The position numbers and the translations under genes were made by a program. The notes under the pieces were generated by a model that did not search any database, was not told the origin of the DNA, and was given only the letters and a program-made list of their open reading frames with translations. Below are positions 10,852 to 21,140 of a DNA stretch of 64,000 nt, piece after piece. How positions within the stretch are numbered: position 1 is the stretch's first letter; every line of letters begins with the position of its first letter. Source of the stretch: Bolinopsis microptera. Its lineage: Eukaryota; Ctenophora; Tentaculata; Lobata; Bolinopsidae. The stretch lies in contig NC_087081.1 in assembly GCF_026151205.1 (NCBI RefSeq), positions 7,311,246-7,375,245 on the forward strand. The letters run 5' to 3'.

Positions 10852-13083
10852 TTTCGAAACCAAGGACTAGGGACCTGTTGTTAGTGCTAATTTTCGCCTG
10901 TCTTGGAAATGTCGCCTGTTTGGCTACCAGGATATTTCCTTCTGGATTCTACATACGGTTTTTGGAGGAGAAAAACCTTAACAAAACATTTGGTAAGAAA
11001 ATGATTTATCATTATCTGTTCGCTAGATTAGATGTCACGAAATGTTAGGATTCAAAAGTTTTAAACAAAAACCATTTTGTTACGGAATTAAACGGTAGAT
11101 ACAATAATGCTGCAGACAGAAAATGGAAGTGATCCTTGGACCTCCATACTTGTTTACTCCAATTTCAGTACAATGTCTCTAAAAATACAATTCTCAGGTA
11201 CGGTCTGTATTTCGATGACCCTGATTACTTCAGCAGCCAGTCCCTACCTCTTCAAATGCTTTCCTAACTCAATAAGAACAATATCACTAGCCAAGAGATG
11301 TACAATATTGTTCGTGTCCAATGCTATCTTCCTCGCGCTTATGGGATCTGTGGATGTTGTTCTTGAAAGGTATCAAAACGGAGAGCTTGTCTTTGGGATA
11401 ATATTCGTGTTGAGGTCTCTTCAAGGATTTGCAGTTGGGCTTATATTTCAGATAGTTCAGGTAAATCAATTGCTCATCTGCATTCGTTAGGCATAAATAT
11501 TGCTGACAATCGTCGACATTTTAAATGCTCCCAACTTTCCAAGTTAGCTATTGAACAATAATTAGTACATGTAAGTGTAGTAGCTTTTAATTAATCAATT
11601 CAGGGTGAGGTAGTGGATCTGTATCTCAAAGAACACAAAATGTTCATAGTTATAATCAGTAGCGCTACGCACGTGTCTTCTATCGTATGTAGCATACCTT
11701 ACAAGACTTTTTTATAACGTACGAAATGCGACGGTTTTCCCGAAATTTCGCCATATTTTCGGACCGCCAAAATTTCGGTCGTCGTAATAGAATCCGTCGC
11801 ATTATTTTTAGCTTATTCCAATAATTGTGGCTTCATCGATTCATTTTGTTTTTGAAAAATTAGTGATATGATGGTGGGACAAATAAACACAATATTCCAT
11901 GATGAATTTAATGTCAAGTAATACGTTTTAAATTTACAATAAATTACATTTATGTGCTAACATAAACGTCTTATAAGAGACCAAGTCAAGATAAACAATT
12001 TAATACCAAACTCAATAAGTGAAACTGAAAGAGTCGAGCCGGACCCCTTAGAGGAAGATGAAGAAATCGATTTATAAGTTTCATTTTGTTTCAACATGAT
12101 TTTACCGATTTTTAGAAAATTTTGAATTTCCTTTGTGTTAGAAAACAAAATGATGAAAAATACCCTTATTTTCTGTGACGTCCGAAATGTGACGGTTTTT
12201 GTTCAATTTCGCCATATTTTCGGACCGCCAAAATTTCGGTCGTCGCAAATTGGTCCGCCACAAAAATGTCTTGTAAGGTACTGGGAGTATGGCTTTATAT
12301 GCACGGAGGGTGGGTCTTAGTTGGTCCTGGTGTAGCAGCCTTGAACATTCCCCCCTTACTACTAATCATCCCTGTTATGAGACGGATAAAAAGCCATGAG
12401 GATCCAGTGGAAGATACTACAGAGGGTAAAGACAGCTCCAAAGATTATGAAAAGGAAGAGGAACCTCAGAAGATTAGCAAAATGACACCATTGAGAAGAT
12501 TAGCATATTACATGCCCGAAGTAGCTGTATTTATTAACAATATGATGTTTAACCTACTTATTTATGTCATTCCAGCTAGGATGGTCATGTACACAGGACG
12601 AAGTTTAAAAACAGCTGTTATTTTTACTAACTTACTTAACTTATTCTCATTAATATCAGCTATTATATTAGAGTATTAGGATACCTTGCTGAGAAAATGT
12701 TCAATGTTTTCAACATAATGATATTTGGGAACATAGTATTTCACATTGGCTGCATCCTAGCATTCGGATCAACAACTAAGTTTTTACATTTCCGATTTGA
12801 CTTCGAAGTGGGATCAGTGTTAGTTGGCTTTGGAGATGCAGCAATAATAAACCTAGCGATTATGAGCAAATTTTTGTTGTACGAGAAATGGGGCGAGTCT
12901 GTCGCGGGACTAGGAGCAAGGTCCACGGCAGTGAATAACGTAGTGCTCAATCTTGCAGCTGCTGTTGGAACCATTCTCTCAAGTCTTACTCTCACCAGAG
13001 AGAGTGAGATACCGGCATTAGGAACAACTGGAGGGGCCTTTTGGGTTGTGACGATCAGTCTCGTCTTGTGCAAACTTGTTTAG
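10852..13083 (+). pseudogene. SLC18B1-like MFS transporter, interrupted twice
   Basis: Visible exons are 10852-10992, 11198-11460, a split exon 11604-11696 plus 12281-12678, and 12679-13083 (stop TAG 13081-13083). Phases agree at the splice junctions. The product is a multi-span membrane protein of roughly 430 aa without its first exon, close to the ~456 aa of SLC18B1. The order of hydrophobic segments (RSLQGFAVGLIFQIVQ, GGWVLVGPGVAALNIPP, then a charged loop, then more spans) fits the major facilitator fold. Substrate is unknown; SLC18B1 proteins are vesicular polyamine-type transporters. Two lesions are seen. One is a 582-bp TA-flanked element at 11697-12278 inside an exon, and removing it with one TA restores the frame. 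The other is an extra 8 bases near 12670-12680 that shift frame before the GYLAEKMFNVFN segment. The start exon was not found. Confidence 0.72.
11697..12278. mobile_element. TA-flanked DNA element inserted in the MFS exon
   Basis: Termini CCTTACAAGAC and GTCTTGTAAGG are inverted and flanked by TA (11695-11696, 12279-12280). Inside, two direct copies of a ~85-bp block occur near 11720-11805 and 12180-12262. Both contain TTTCGCCATATTTTCGGACC and CCAAAATTTCGGTCGTCG. There is no transposase. A diverged partial copy of the block lies at 41870-41965. The TA target suggests a mariner-type MITE. Confidence 0.78.
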
Positions 13084-13380
13084 TGAAAATTATACGTTTG
13101 TCAGGGGAACTGCATTTTAATTATTTCCGTTTTTTTCTAGAGAAATATTAGAAATCAAACAATATAAATCTTATTTTGTTCGTACAGTGCAACTGTTGGC
13201 AGATTGAACTAATCTTATATTTTTACTAAACTCGATTTTCATTGCCTTAAAAAATAAAACCTAAATGTTCGCCATATGAATATATCCAGATATCCCGACC
13301 CCTGTTCGCGAACAACTCGGAGGAAGCTCACAGCAAAAAACGTTGTCTTTATAACGTTTTTATAACTCAGTATTCAGATT

Positions 13381-16272
13381 CTAAATGAGCACAATGAGAT
13401 GTCGAAATCTAGCCTCAACGTCTGCGTAAAGGAAGATATTCAGATATATCTTTTCAATGTATTTTAGAAGTTCGATCGTCTCCTTGGTCATTGTAACCCC
13501 GATAAGACGGTCTGAAAATTGAATATGAAATAATGGTATCCTAGCCTGGGTCTAAAAATATTTACCCCGACCTGCCGACCATTTCGCAATTCGCAGCCGA
13601 TGAAATTGACAAAATTTGTCAAACCCGAAAAACTCGGACTAGTAGTAGTATACAGATTACAGACTAGTATACGGACTAACATACTGGTATAGGAATTAAA
13701 GAATTAATGATGCTTATACTTATAATTAGTAAAAAGTATTAGTAAATTACCACTGATTCCGTCCCACATGGTGGTCAGTTCGTTGGCCGTCTCTCTAGTG
13801 AAGACCTTGTTCAGGTACCGGTCAGTAAGTAGCATCGACCAAGGCCTCTGATCTGTGCACTGATCAATGTGTTGCCAGAAGGAGATAAACTGTTCGGTAA
13901 CTTTAAACCCAATCATCCTCTCTGAAAATTTAAAAAATTTCACGGCTGCTTTCCTCAATTTATTTATCAATATCAGTTAATTTATTTGAAAGCGATTGAT
14001 TTAATATAATTATAACAAGCAATTTTTTAGATTAAAAAGTTGTATAGTAGTTTGTTTCACTATCGCCATCGGAGAGAGATCTGAAAAACAATTAAAACGT
14101 TATAAATTCAATTTCTTTACCAGCTATATCGTCCCAACTAGAGCGAAGCTGCTCAGCAACCTCTGAGGAAATTGTCGTATTCACGTAGCTTTCCTGGAAG
14201 AAAAGATCCCAATCCCACTTTTCATCTTGAAAAAGATCTTGGAGTACATATCAATAGTAAGTTAGATTGGTCACATCACTGTGATATGATATACTCTAAG
14301 GCTAGTCAGAGGTTAGGCCTTCTAAAAAGAACATGTTACTTCACCAAGAACACTAAAAAACGTCGGGCCTTCTATCTATCTCAGGTTAGAAGTCATTTCG
14401 AACACTGCACAATTGTCTGGCGGCCTCATTCAGAAACCTCGGTGGAGAAACTTGAATCGATACAAAAAAGAGGTATCAAGTGGATCCTTAATGATATTTA
14501 CTTGAGCCTTAGGGACAAAAAAAGGTATTTCATAGCGTGTAAGGAACTAAATATCCTTCCACTCTCGGTAAGGTTTGATTACAAGGATATATTATATTTT
14601 CATAATATTTTTTATGACATGTCAGTTGTGACATTTCCACCTTACTTACGACGTTTCATGGGAAGTAGGTTAAGGCGATCACATCTAGACGATCTCAGTA
14701 TGATTAGTGACATTTCTCCTCAAGTTCCACAAAACCTTACGTCAAGCCAGACCAGATGTTCAGGCATATCTAAGTCTTACTTTTACAGAGCACACATTCT
14801 TTGGAATAAACTCCCTTATGAATTAAGGGAAATCTCAAGGCCATCCGTGTTTAAAACCCATTTAATTAGGTACCTCTGGACAGTTCTAAACGACCATATA
14901 ACATCCTCTGACAGTTAAACAATTTACCTTAATGTAACTATATTGTCTAAATATAAATTGATAAAAAGTATAATTAATAAAATATGTTAAATAAAGTGTT
15001 TATAATTATGATTTATGGTACATTGTTATTTATTATATTTATATTTTAGGCTGTAACCTTATTAGTTCAATGGAATAAACCTAGCATGCCCTGGTTGCAG
15101 CATCGCTTCACTTATAGGTGCATTTAGGGCCCGATGTAATTGCTATGATCAGTTTACTGGTCAACTGGTGTTTCGGTGTCCCTAATTTTGTTTACACTCG
15201 GTCACTTGTGACTTGTCAAGGCATGTAAGGTCATTCGGCGATATTTTCTTTGAAATAAAATGATGTATTTGTGTAACAATTTGAAAGTTTATTGATAAAA
15301 AAAACTAGTCTGGTTGCACTGCTCAAGTTGTTTCAGGGCCGTTTGAAGCTTGTCAGAAGTCCTGGTCAAGTTCGAAGAGATGTCTTGAATCTCCAACTCC
15401 GTTGTGTTTAGCTTTGTCTGTGTCTGGTTCAGGGTCTGTTCAATTTCTTCATTTTCCTCAAGTGTTTGCTCCAATGATTGCTGGGTTTCTTGTAATATCT
15501 GCTGGGTTTCTTCTAATGTCTGCTGAGTGGCTAAAAGTTGTCCTTCTGCCTCGTTGACCTTTCGCTCTGTCAACGTTAGTCTGATAATCAACGTCTTAAC
15601 GCATTCATGAGAAAGGTATATATCGGTAACGGTCCCCGTTCTACTTTTCTTCAACATGTCCTCCCATTTCAAGACTCGCACGTCCTCATTCTCGTCTTCT
15701 TTAAGAGAACACATACCATCGTCTGCCATTCTTCTTATTTCTTCTGCAGTCAGTTCTTTTGCGTAAGCATTTAGCTGGAACATCTCTCCACCAAATGCAT
15801 ATCTGGCCTCAAGTACATTTGCATGATTTCCAAGTACGACTTTGTGCCCAGTTGTTAGAGTCCTAGAATCTGTTGCCATGGTCCCCAAAAGTATACCGTC
15901 AGCGTAGTATCGTAAGGAGCGGGAGGCGGTGCTCCAAGTAAGACATGCATGGAACCATAACCCCTTAGCCACTGTGAGTTTGCTCTGTACGTTCAGAGAA
16001 CATTGTTCAGCAACACAGTTGTGATTACCGTAACTTGACAACCGGAATCTATTTACTGGACCGTAGTTAAAAACTGTACGATAAAGGTTAGACCCGATGT
16101 CTCTCAACCAGACACACACTGACATCTTATTGACAAACCGGCTCATATCAGGTTCAAAGAGGATATACCCGTCATCGGCAAACTTTAGACCTTTGAATTG
16201 GTCCGCATAATCACTGTTGGATTTTACAGAGCAGGAGGCGAACACAATGCATAAGATCAAGGAGAAGATCAT
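13381..16272 (-). pseudogene. Secreted pentraxin / coiled-coil protein, copy A, LINE-interrupted
   Basis: Exons on the minus strand are 16272-15305 continued at 14224-14121, then 13921-13751 and 13511-13381 (stop at 13381-13383). Introns interrupt codons in phase 1 and all junctions agree. An N-terminal signal peptide (MIFSLILCIVFASCSVKS) is followed by a pentraxin/LamG domain. That domain contains HACLTWST, which fits the pentraxin signature H-x-C-x-[ST]-W-x-[ST]. A Gln/Glu/Leu-rich coiled coil follows, then two short related C-terminal modules (RMIGFKVTEQFISFW and RLIGVTMTKETIELL). It is probably an oligomeric secreted lectin-like protein. A 1080-bp LINE on the opposite strand (14225-15304) splits exon 1 just after CNQTS, so translation stops four codons later. 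A tandem paralogue without the LINE lies at 18524-20330. Confidence 0.82.
14225..15304 (+). mobile_element. 5'-truncated CR1/jockey-like LINE in pentraxin copy A
   Basis: It encodes the C-terminal part of a reverse-transcriptase protein, ending at TAA 14916-14918. Typical blocks are LGVHINSKLDWSHHC, FYLSQVRSHFEHCTIVW and LESIQKRGIKWI. A 3' UTR of about 385 bp follows, ending in an A-rich stretch. The boundaries come from comparison with the uninterrupted paralogue at 19388-19389. No clear target-site duplication was seen. An open frame starting at 14172 fuses host exon sequence (antisense) with the LINE and is an accident of insertion. Confidence 0.85.
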
Positions 16273-16458
16273 CGTTCACTATGCACTATTGTTATGTTAT
16301 TGTCATTAAATACTGTTTTATAAACTATTATCAATGTTTTTTTGGTTTATCTCAAAATATGTAGCTCTAACTTATAACGAAGAAAAATAATAATAAAAAC
16401 CTTAAAAGGCGTATGATTTCCGCACGGATAACTATTATATATATACACCCAGTAATTA

Positions 16459-16467
16459 ATGGGTTTA
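16459..16467 (+). other. Empty target site of the micro-element (paralogous)
   Basis: ATGGGTTTA occurs once here, while the paralogous copy B has it on both sides of the 79-bp insert at 20531-20609. The surrounding sequence is otherwise alignable between the copies. This defines the insertion boundaries directly. Confidence 0.8.
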
Positions 16468-16642
16468 CTGCTGTACTTGAATGATAAATAGTCAAAAATC
16501 CGCTAAGTCGAGAATTTGTTATTTTCCGAAAAGTCACGTATATATTTTTTGTTGAAGTAACATTCACAGGGTTATAGATAAGTACTGTAATATACAACCC
16601 GCTTCTTTTCAGGCTAATCTGCTATCTAGAGCCTCAGTGATA

Positions 16643-18039
16643 ATGACTGGAGACAGTGCACCAGAACCACCCAAACGGATTAAAAGAAGGAGCACTCTCT
16701 CAAGCTCACAGAATCCAGGTTAGTAACCAGGTAACCAGACTAGTACCGCAGTTTAGTAAACAACTTACAACTTAGTAACAAGATAACCAGCTTAGTTACA
16801 AAGTTAAAAGTTCAGTATCTAGAGACCAAGCTTGGTAACTAGTTACCAATTTATTAACCAGGTAATCAGCTTAGTGTCTAAGTAACCAGCTTAGTATCTA
16901 AGTAAACAGCTTAGTAGTACCCGGATAGTACCCGTCTGCCAAATCAAAGACACTACAAATTAATAATCAATAGATACAATTAATTAATTAATTAATTAAT
17001 AGATACAATTAATTAATTAATTAATTAATAGATACAATTAATTAATTAATTAATTAATTAATAGATACAATTAATTAATTAATTAATAGATACAATCAAT
17101 TAATTAATTAATAGTTACAATCAATTAATGATATTCCAAACTGACTCAGAGTCAGGCTTTTCCGCCGTGGCTAAATGGATCGGCGGCGGCGTTTCACTAA
17201 AATTACACCGGCGGCGGCGGCGTACGCCGGCGTGAGCCGTGAAATCAAGGCCAAATAAATTGAGGTCTATGAAATATGAATATGATCATGTACTTAGTCA
17301 GAGTATCAGTCACCGTTATATTTAACATTATGTATCGGAGGAGTAAACTACTAAACAAGTATGCAGGTCAGGGGTTATGATTTAGATTAAACTACGAGTC
17401 ACAGAGTCACCAATTAGAAAACCATTAGCCCTTAAAACTCATGTGTGACTTTCAAACTAGGGCTGATGGTTTCAAAGGGCCGTGGATGAGGACTGGGGAG
17501 GGAGCGTTGGGAAAAAACTCTACTGCCACAGTGAATTCATAATTACTCCCATATTACATTAGTTATCTTGTAATTTGATGTATTATAATAACCCTTATCG
17601 TCTTCTTTTTTAGCATACGCGTTCTTCATTTATCAGGGAAACGACTTGGTTAATTACTTGTTTATTGTTACTTCATAACACTGTTCGAAAAATTGTCCAA
17701 AAATTTTTAATTTTGATTATTTATCGCTCTTTGTTGAAATTTGTTCAGGAACAATGTTAATGATTTGCTCCTTATCTTAACCAATGTGTCTGGGTTATGC
17801 CTAAATTTCATTTGTGAAATTCATCATCTTTTGCCGTTTAGAATAAAACAGACCATTAAATCTGGCAGATTTCCAAAGAAGTCTGGGAGTGGAACTCAGT
17901 GGTAGAAGATGAAGACGTCTTCACAGTCCCGTGTGCTGACGCGTACGTCCCATCCGTACAGACAACTAAAGCTAAGAAAATACTGGAGGAGCAGGAGAAG
18001 AGGAAGCCACCACCGGAAAAGGGACGAACTTCAATATTA
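16643..18039 (+). CDS. Small basic protein gene, partial, divergent from the pentraxin
   Basis: Exon 1 (16643-16718) starts MTGDSAPEPPKRIKRR, a proline and lysine/arginine cluster that resembles a nuclear localisation signal. It ends in a GTTAGT donor, phase 1. A second exon is proposed at 17879-18039 from an acid-then-basic open stretch containing EDEDVFTVPCADAYVP and KKILEEQEKRKPPPEKG. Its acceptor CCAAAG is unusual but the phase fits. No stop is reached with confidence after 18039, so the 3' part is missing. Exon 1 lies head-to-head with pentraxin copy A, about 370 bases away, and is duplicated with it at 20793-20868. I do not recognise the family. Confidence 0.45.
16722..16930. repeat. 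Degenerate GTAACCAG/CTTAGTA repeat
   Basis: Loosely repeated TAACCAGCTTAGTATCTAAG units run through the intron. The sequence is related to the GGTAACCA minisatellites elsewhere in the window. Confidence 0.5.
16975..17128. repeat. TTAAT/TAAT simple repeat
   Basis: Blocks of (AATT)n are separated by AATAGATACAATT, six imperfect higher-order units. AT-only, no coding value. Confidence 0.8.
17150..17240. repeat. GGC-rich patch
   Basis: CGGCGGCGGCG clusters around 17180-17230 stand out sharply from the AT-rich intron. They include the palindrome GCCGGCG/CGCCGGC near 17213-17231. It could be part of a repeat element; no ends were defined. Confidence 0.4.
17240..17820. other. Intronic or intergenic, nothing recognised
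   Basis: AT-rich sequence between the two proposed exons of the small basic protein gene. No repeats or exons that I can support. Confidence 0.4.
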
Positions 18040-18480
18040 GTAAACCGTGTTTGTAACTTTAATTGGATAACCAGCTTAGTAACCATACATTTTCCGATCA
18101 ATTGCCTGGTCTAACTTTGACGTACATTAATCAATAAGGTTAAATTTTTAAAACGAGTTTAAGATCACTATCAATTAAATTCATGATGATATAATGAAGC
18201 AAATGCTGAAGGTATGAAAATCGAGCACCAAAATTTGCCTGTTTCAATAAATAAATATCGAATACACTTAACATGAAATAAAGACCATGCTAACTCATCA
18301 AGACATTAGCTAAAAATTGTATAACGAAAAACAAAAATATCACACCATGGTAAAATAACTAAGTGCTCTATATCAAGGCAGAAATTAACTGGTGAAAAGA
18401 CATTTTTGCTACCAAAAAGTTTGAGAAAAGTGTCACTATCTATGTCAAACCGAACTGTTTTGTACCCAAAAGGCAAAAAC

Positions 18481-18522
18481 GTTGTTGAGGCTAGATTTCG
18501 AAATCTAGCCTCGCAACGTCTG
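18481..18522. repeat. Near-perfect palindrome at the edge of duplicate B
   Basis: GGCTAGATTTCGAAATCTAGCC (18489-18510 region) is a perfect 22-bp palindrome. It extends outward to about 20-bp arms with a few mismatches. The right arm is the end of the duplicated pentraxin segment; the left arm is an extra inverted copy. In copy A the matching position (13395-13420) has only one arm. Confidence 0.75.
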
Positions 18523-18523
18523 C

Positions 18524-20330
18524 TTAAAGGGAGATATTCAGATACATCTTTTCAATGTACTTTAGAAGTTCGATCGTCTCCTTGGTCATTGTAACCCCGA
18601 TAAGACGGTCTGAAAATTGACGATGTTATAAAATATTGGTATCCTAGCCTGGGTCTAAAAATATCTACCCCGACCATTTCGCAGCCGATGAAATTGACAA
18701 AATTTGTCAAACCCGAAAAACTCGGACTAGTATACAGACTAGTATACGGACTAGTATACTGGTATAAGAAATAATGATGCTTATACTTATAATTACTTTA
18801 AAGTATTAGTATAGTAATTTACCACTGATTCCGTCCCACATGGTGGTCAGTTCGTTGGCCGTCTCTCTAGTGAAGACCTTGTTCAGGTACCGGTCAGTAA
18901 GTAGCATCGACCAAGGCCTCTGATCTGTGCACTGATCAATGTGTTGCCAGAAGGAGATAAACTGTTCGGTAACTTTAAACCCAATCATCCTCTCTGAAAT
19001 TTAAAAAAATTTCACGGCTGCTTTCCTCAATTTATTTATCAATATCAGTTAATTTATTTGAAAGCGATTGAATTCATATAATTATAACAAGCAATATTTT
19101 AGATTACAAAGTTTTGTAGTAGTTTGTGCAAACGTTTAAATTAAATTGAAAGCGATTGAATTGAAAGCAATCTTTTAGATTACAACGTTTAAATTAACGG
19201 CACTAGTTTTACCGAGTCACTATCGCCATCGGAGAGAGATCTGAAAAACAATTAAAACGTTCTAAAAGTCAATGTCTTTACCAGCTATATCGTCCCAACA
19301 AGAGTGAAGCTGCTCAGCAACCTCTGAGGAAATTGTCGTATTCACGTAACTTTCCTGGAAGAAGAGATCCCAATCCCACTTTTCACTAGTCTGGTTGCAC
19401 TGCTCAAGTTGTTTCAGGGCCGTTTGAAGCTTGTCTGAAGTCCTGGTCAAGTTCGAAGAGATGTCTTGAATCTCCAACTCCGTTCTGTTAAGCTTTGTCT
19501 GTGTCTGGTTCAGGGTCTGTTCAATTTCTTCATTTTCCTCAAGTGTTTGCTCCAATGACTGCTGAGTGGCTAAGAGTTGTTCTTCTACCTCGTTCACCTT
19601 TCGTTCTGTCGCCCCTAGTCTGGTAATCAACAACTTAACGCATTCACTTTCAGAAGGGTATATATCGGTAACGGTCCCCGTTCTACTTTTCTTCAACATG
19701 TCCTCCCATTTCAAGACACGCACGTCCTCATTTTCGTCTTCTTTAAGAGAACACATACCATCGTCTGCCATTCTTCTTATTTCCTCTGCAGTCAGTTCTT
19801 TCGCGTAAGCATTTAGCTGGACCATTTCTCCACCAAATGCGTATCCGGTATAGTATTAAGTACATTTGCATGATTTCCAAGTACGACTTTGTGCCCAGTT
19901 GTTAGAGTCCTAGAATCTGTTGCCATGGTCCCCAAAAGTATACCGTCAGCGTGACAGCGTAGTATCGTAAGGAGCGGGAGGCGGTGCTCCAAGTAAGACA
20001 TGCATGGAACCATAACCTCTTAGCCACTGTGAGTTTGCTCTGTACGTCCAGAGAACATTGTTCAGCAACACAGTTGAACCAACCGTCACTTGAGAACCGG
20101 AATCTATTCACTGGACCGTAGTTAAAAACTATAGGATGACCTCTTATAGACCCGACGTCTCTCAACCAGACACACACTGACATCTTATTGACAAACGGGC
20201 TCATATCAGGTTCAAAGAGGATATACCCGTCATCGCCAAACTTTAGACCTTTTAATTGGTCAGCATAATCACTGTTGGATTTTACAGAGCAGGAGGCGAA
20301 CACAAGGCATAAGATCAAGGAGAGGATCAT
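18524..20330 (-). pseudogene. Secreted pentraxin / coiled-coil protein, copy B, frameshifted
   Basis: Tandem paralogue of copy A with the same three exons: 20330-19282, 18993-18823 and 18609-18524. It keeps the signal peptide, the HACLTWST pentraxin motif and the coiled coil. Three lesions are visible against copy A. An 8-bp near-duplication near 19947-19961 shifts the frame inside the pentraxin domain. A net 5-bp gain with substitutions near 19841-19858 shifts it again. A Tyr-to-stop change at 18524-18526 would remove 15 C-terminal residues. Exon 1 lacks 14 coiled-coil residues present in copy A, exactly two heptads. The exon 1 3' end here is uninterrupted and shows the pre-insertion state of the LINE site in copy A. 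Confidence 0.82.
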
Positions 20331-20530
20331 CGTTCACTTATATTGTTATGAGTATTGCTGAATGTTATTATCATTAAATACTGTTTTATAAATTATTATC
20401 AATGTTTCTTTGGTTTATCTCAAAATATATAACTCTAACTTATAATGAAGAAAAATAATAATAAAACTTAAAAGGCGTTTGATTTCCGCCCGGAGAACTA
20501 TATATATAAACCCAGTAATTAATGGGTTTA

Positions 20531-20609
20531 TTACTGGGCCGCGCTCAGCCTGTCATTCCGCCGAATCTTTATTATGTTAATGAACATAATAGCCTGGGGT
20601 CCTCAGGTA
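20531..20609 (+). mobile_element. 79-bp micro-element, copy 2, with 9-bp target duplication
   Basis: Starts TTACTGGGCCGCGCTCAGCC and ends CTCAGGTA. It is flanked by ATGGGTTTA at 20522-20530 and 20610-20618. It is absent from the paralogous position in copy A (16459-16467). It shares the inner palindrome (TATGTTAATGAACATA) and termini with copy 1 at 10067-10139. Confidence 0.82.
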
Positions 20610-20792
20610 ATGGGTTTACTGCTGTACCTAAATGATAAATAGTCAAAAATCCGCAAAATCGAGAATTTGGTATTTTCTGAAAAGTCACGTATACATTTTT
20701 GTTGAATTAAAATTCACACGGTTATAGATAAGTACTGTTATATATAATCCGCTTCTTTTCAGGCTAATCTGCTATCTAAAGCCTCAGTGATA

Positions 20793-20868
20793 ATGACTGG
20801 AGACAGTGCACCAGAACCACCCAAACGGATTAAAAGAAAGAGCACTCTCTCAAGCTCACAGAGTACAG
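20793..20868 (+). pseudogene. Duplicated first exon of the small basic protein
   Basis: Same MTGDSAPEPPKRIKR start and splice-donor position (GTTATT here) as 16643-16718, with few substitutions. The similarity to copy A stops just after the donor, so this copy lacks any recognisable second exon. It is therefore an orphan first exon left by the tandem duplication, though transcription from the shared promoter remains possible. Confidence 0.6.
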
Positions 20869-20917
20869 GTTATTAACTTGCAAGTAAGCAGCTTAGTTCA
20901 TTGGCCTTCAGGTATTA

Positions 20918-21140
20918 AACGGGAAAAACTAGCAATACAACGGGAGCCGGGATTATTAGAATCTATTCCGCCCGCCCGGCTGATTATTCTAACCCGAAGG
21001 TGTTTATAATTATAATACCTTCCGGGAATTATATCCTCTAAAACTCGGGGACACCGAGGGCTGATAATTTGCTCATTTTTCCCGCAAGAGAGGCGAGGGT
21101 ATTATCAGCCCTGACTCCCCGTCACCTTGATGAGCGGGGA
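20918..21140. mobile_element. Fold-back repeat fragment
   Basis: Contains GGGAGCCGGGATTAT, AGAATCTATT and an AACCCGAAGGTGTTTATAA end that match the element at 36943-37040. GC-rich hairpins (CCCGCCCGCCCGGC; CTCGGGGACACCGAG) are embedded. Exact ends are not defined. Confidence 0.5.

Noticed and set aside
11107-11197. An ATG at 11107 as the start of the MFS transporter
   Set aside because: The exon upstream (10852-10992) encodes the preceding transporter segment and splices in phase to 11198. The 11107 ATG lies in the intron.
14172-14918. A 248-codon plus-strand gene
   Set aside because: Its first ~18 codons are antisense host pentraxin exon and the rest is LINE reverse transcriptase. The frame is an insertion by-product.
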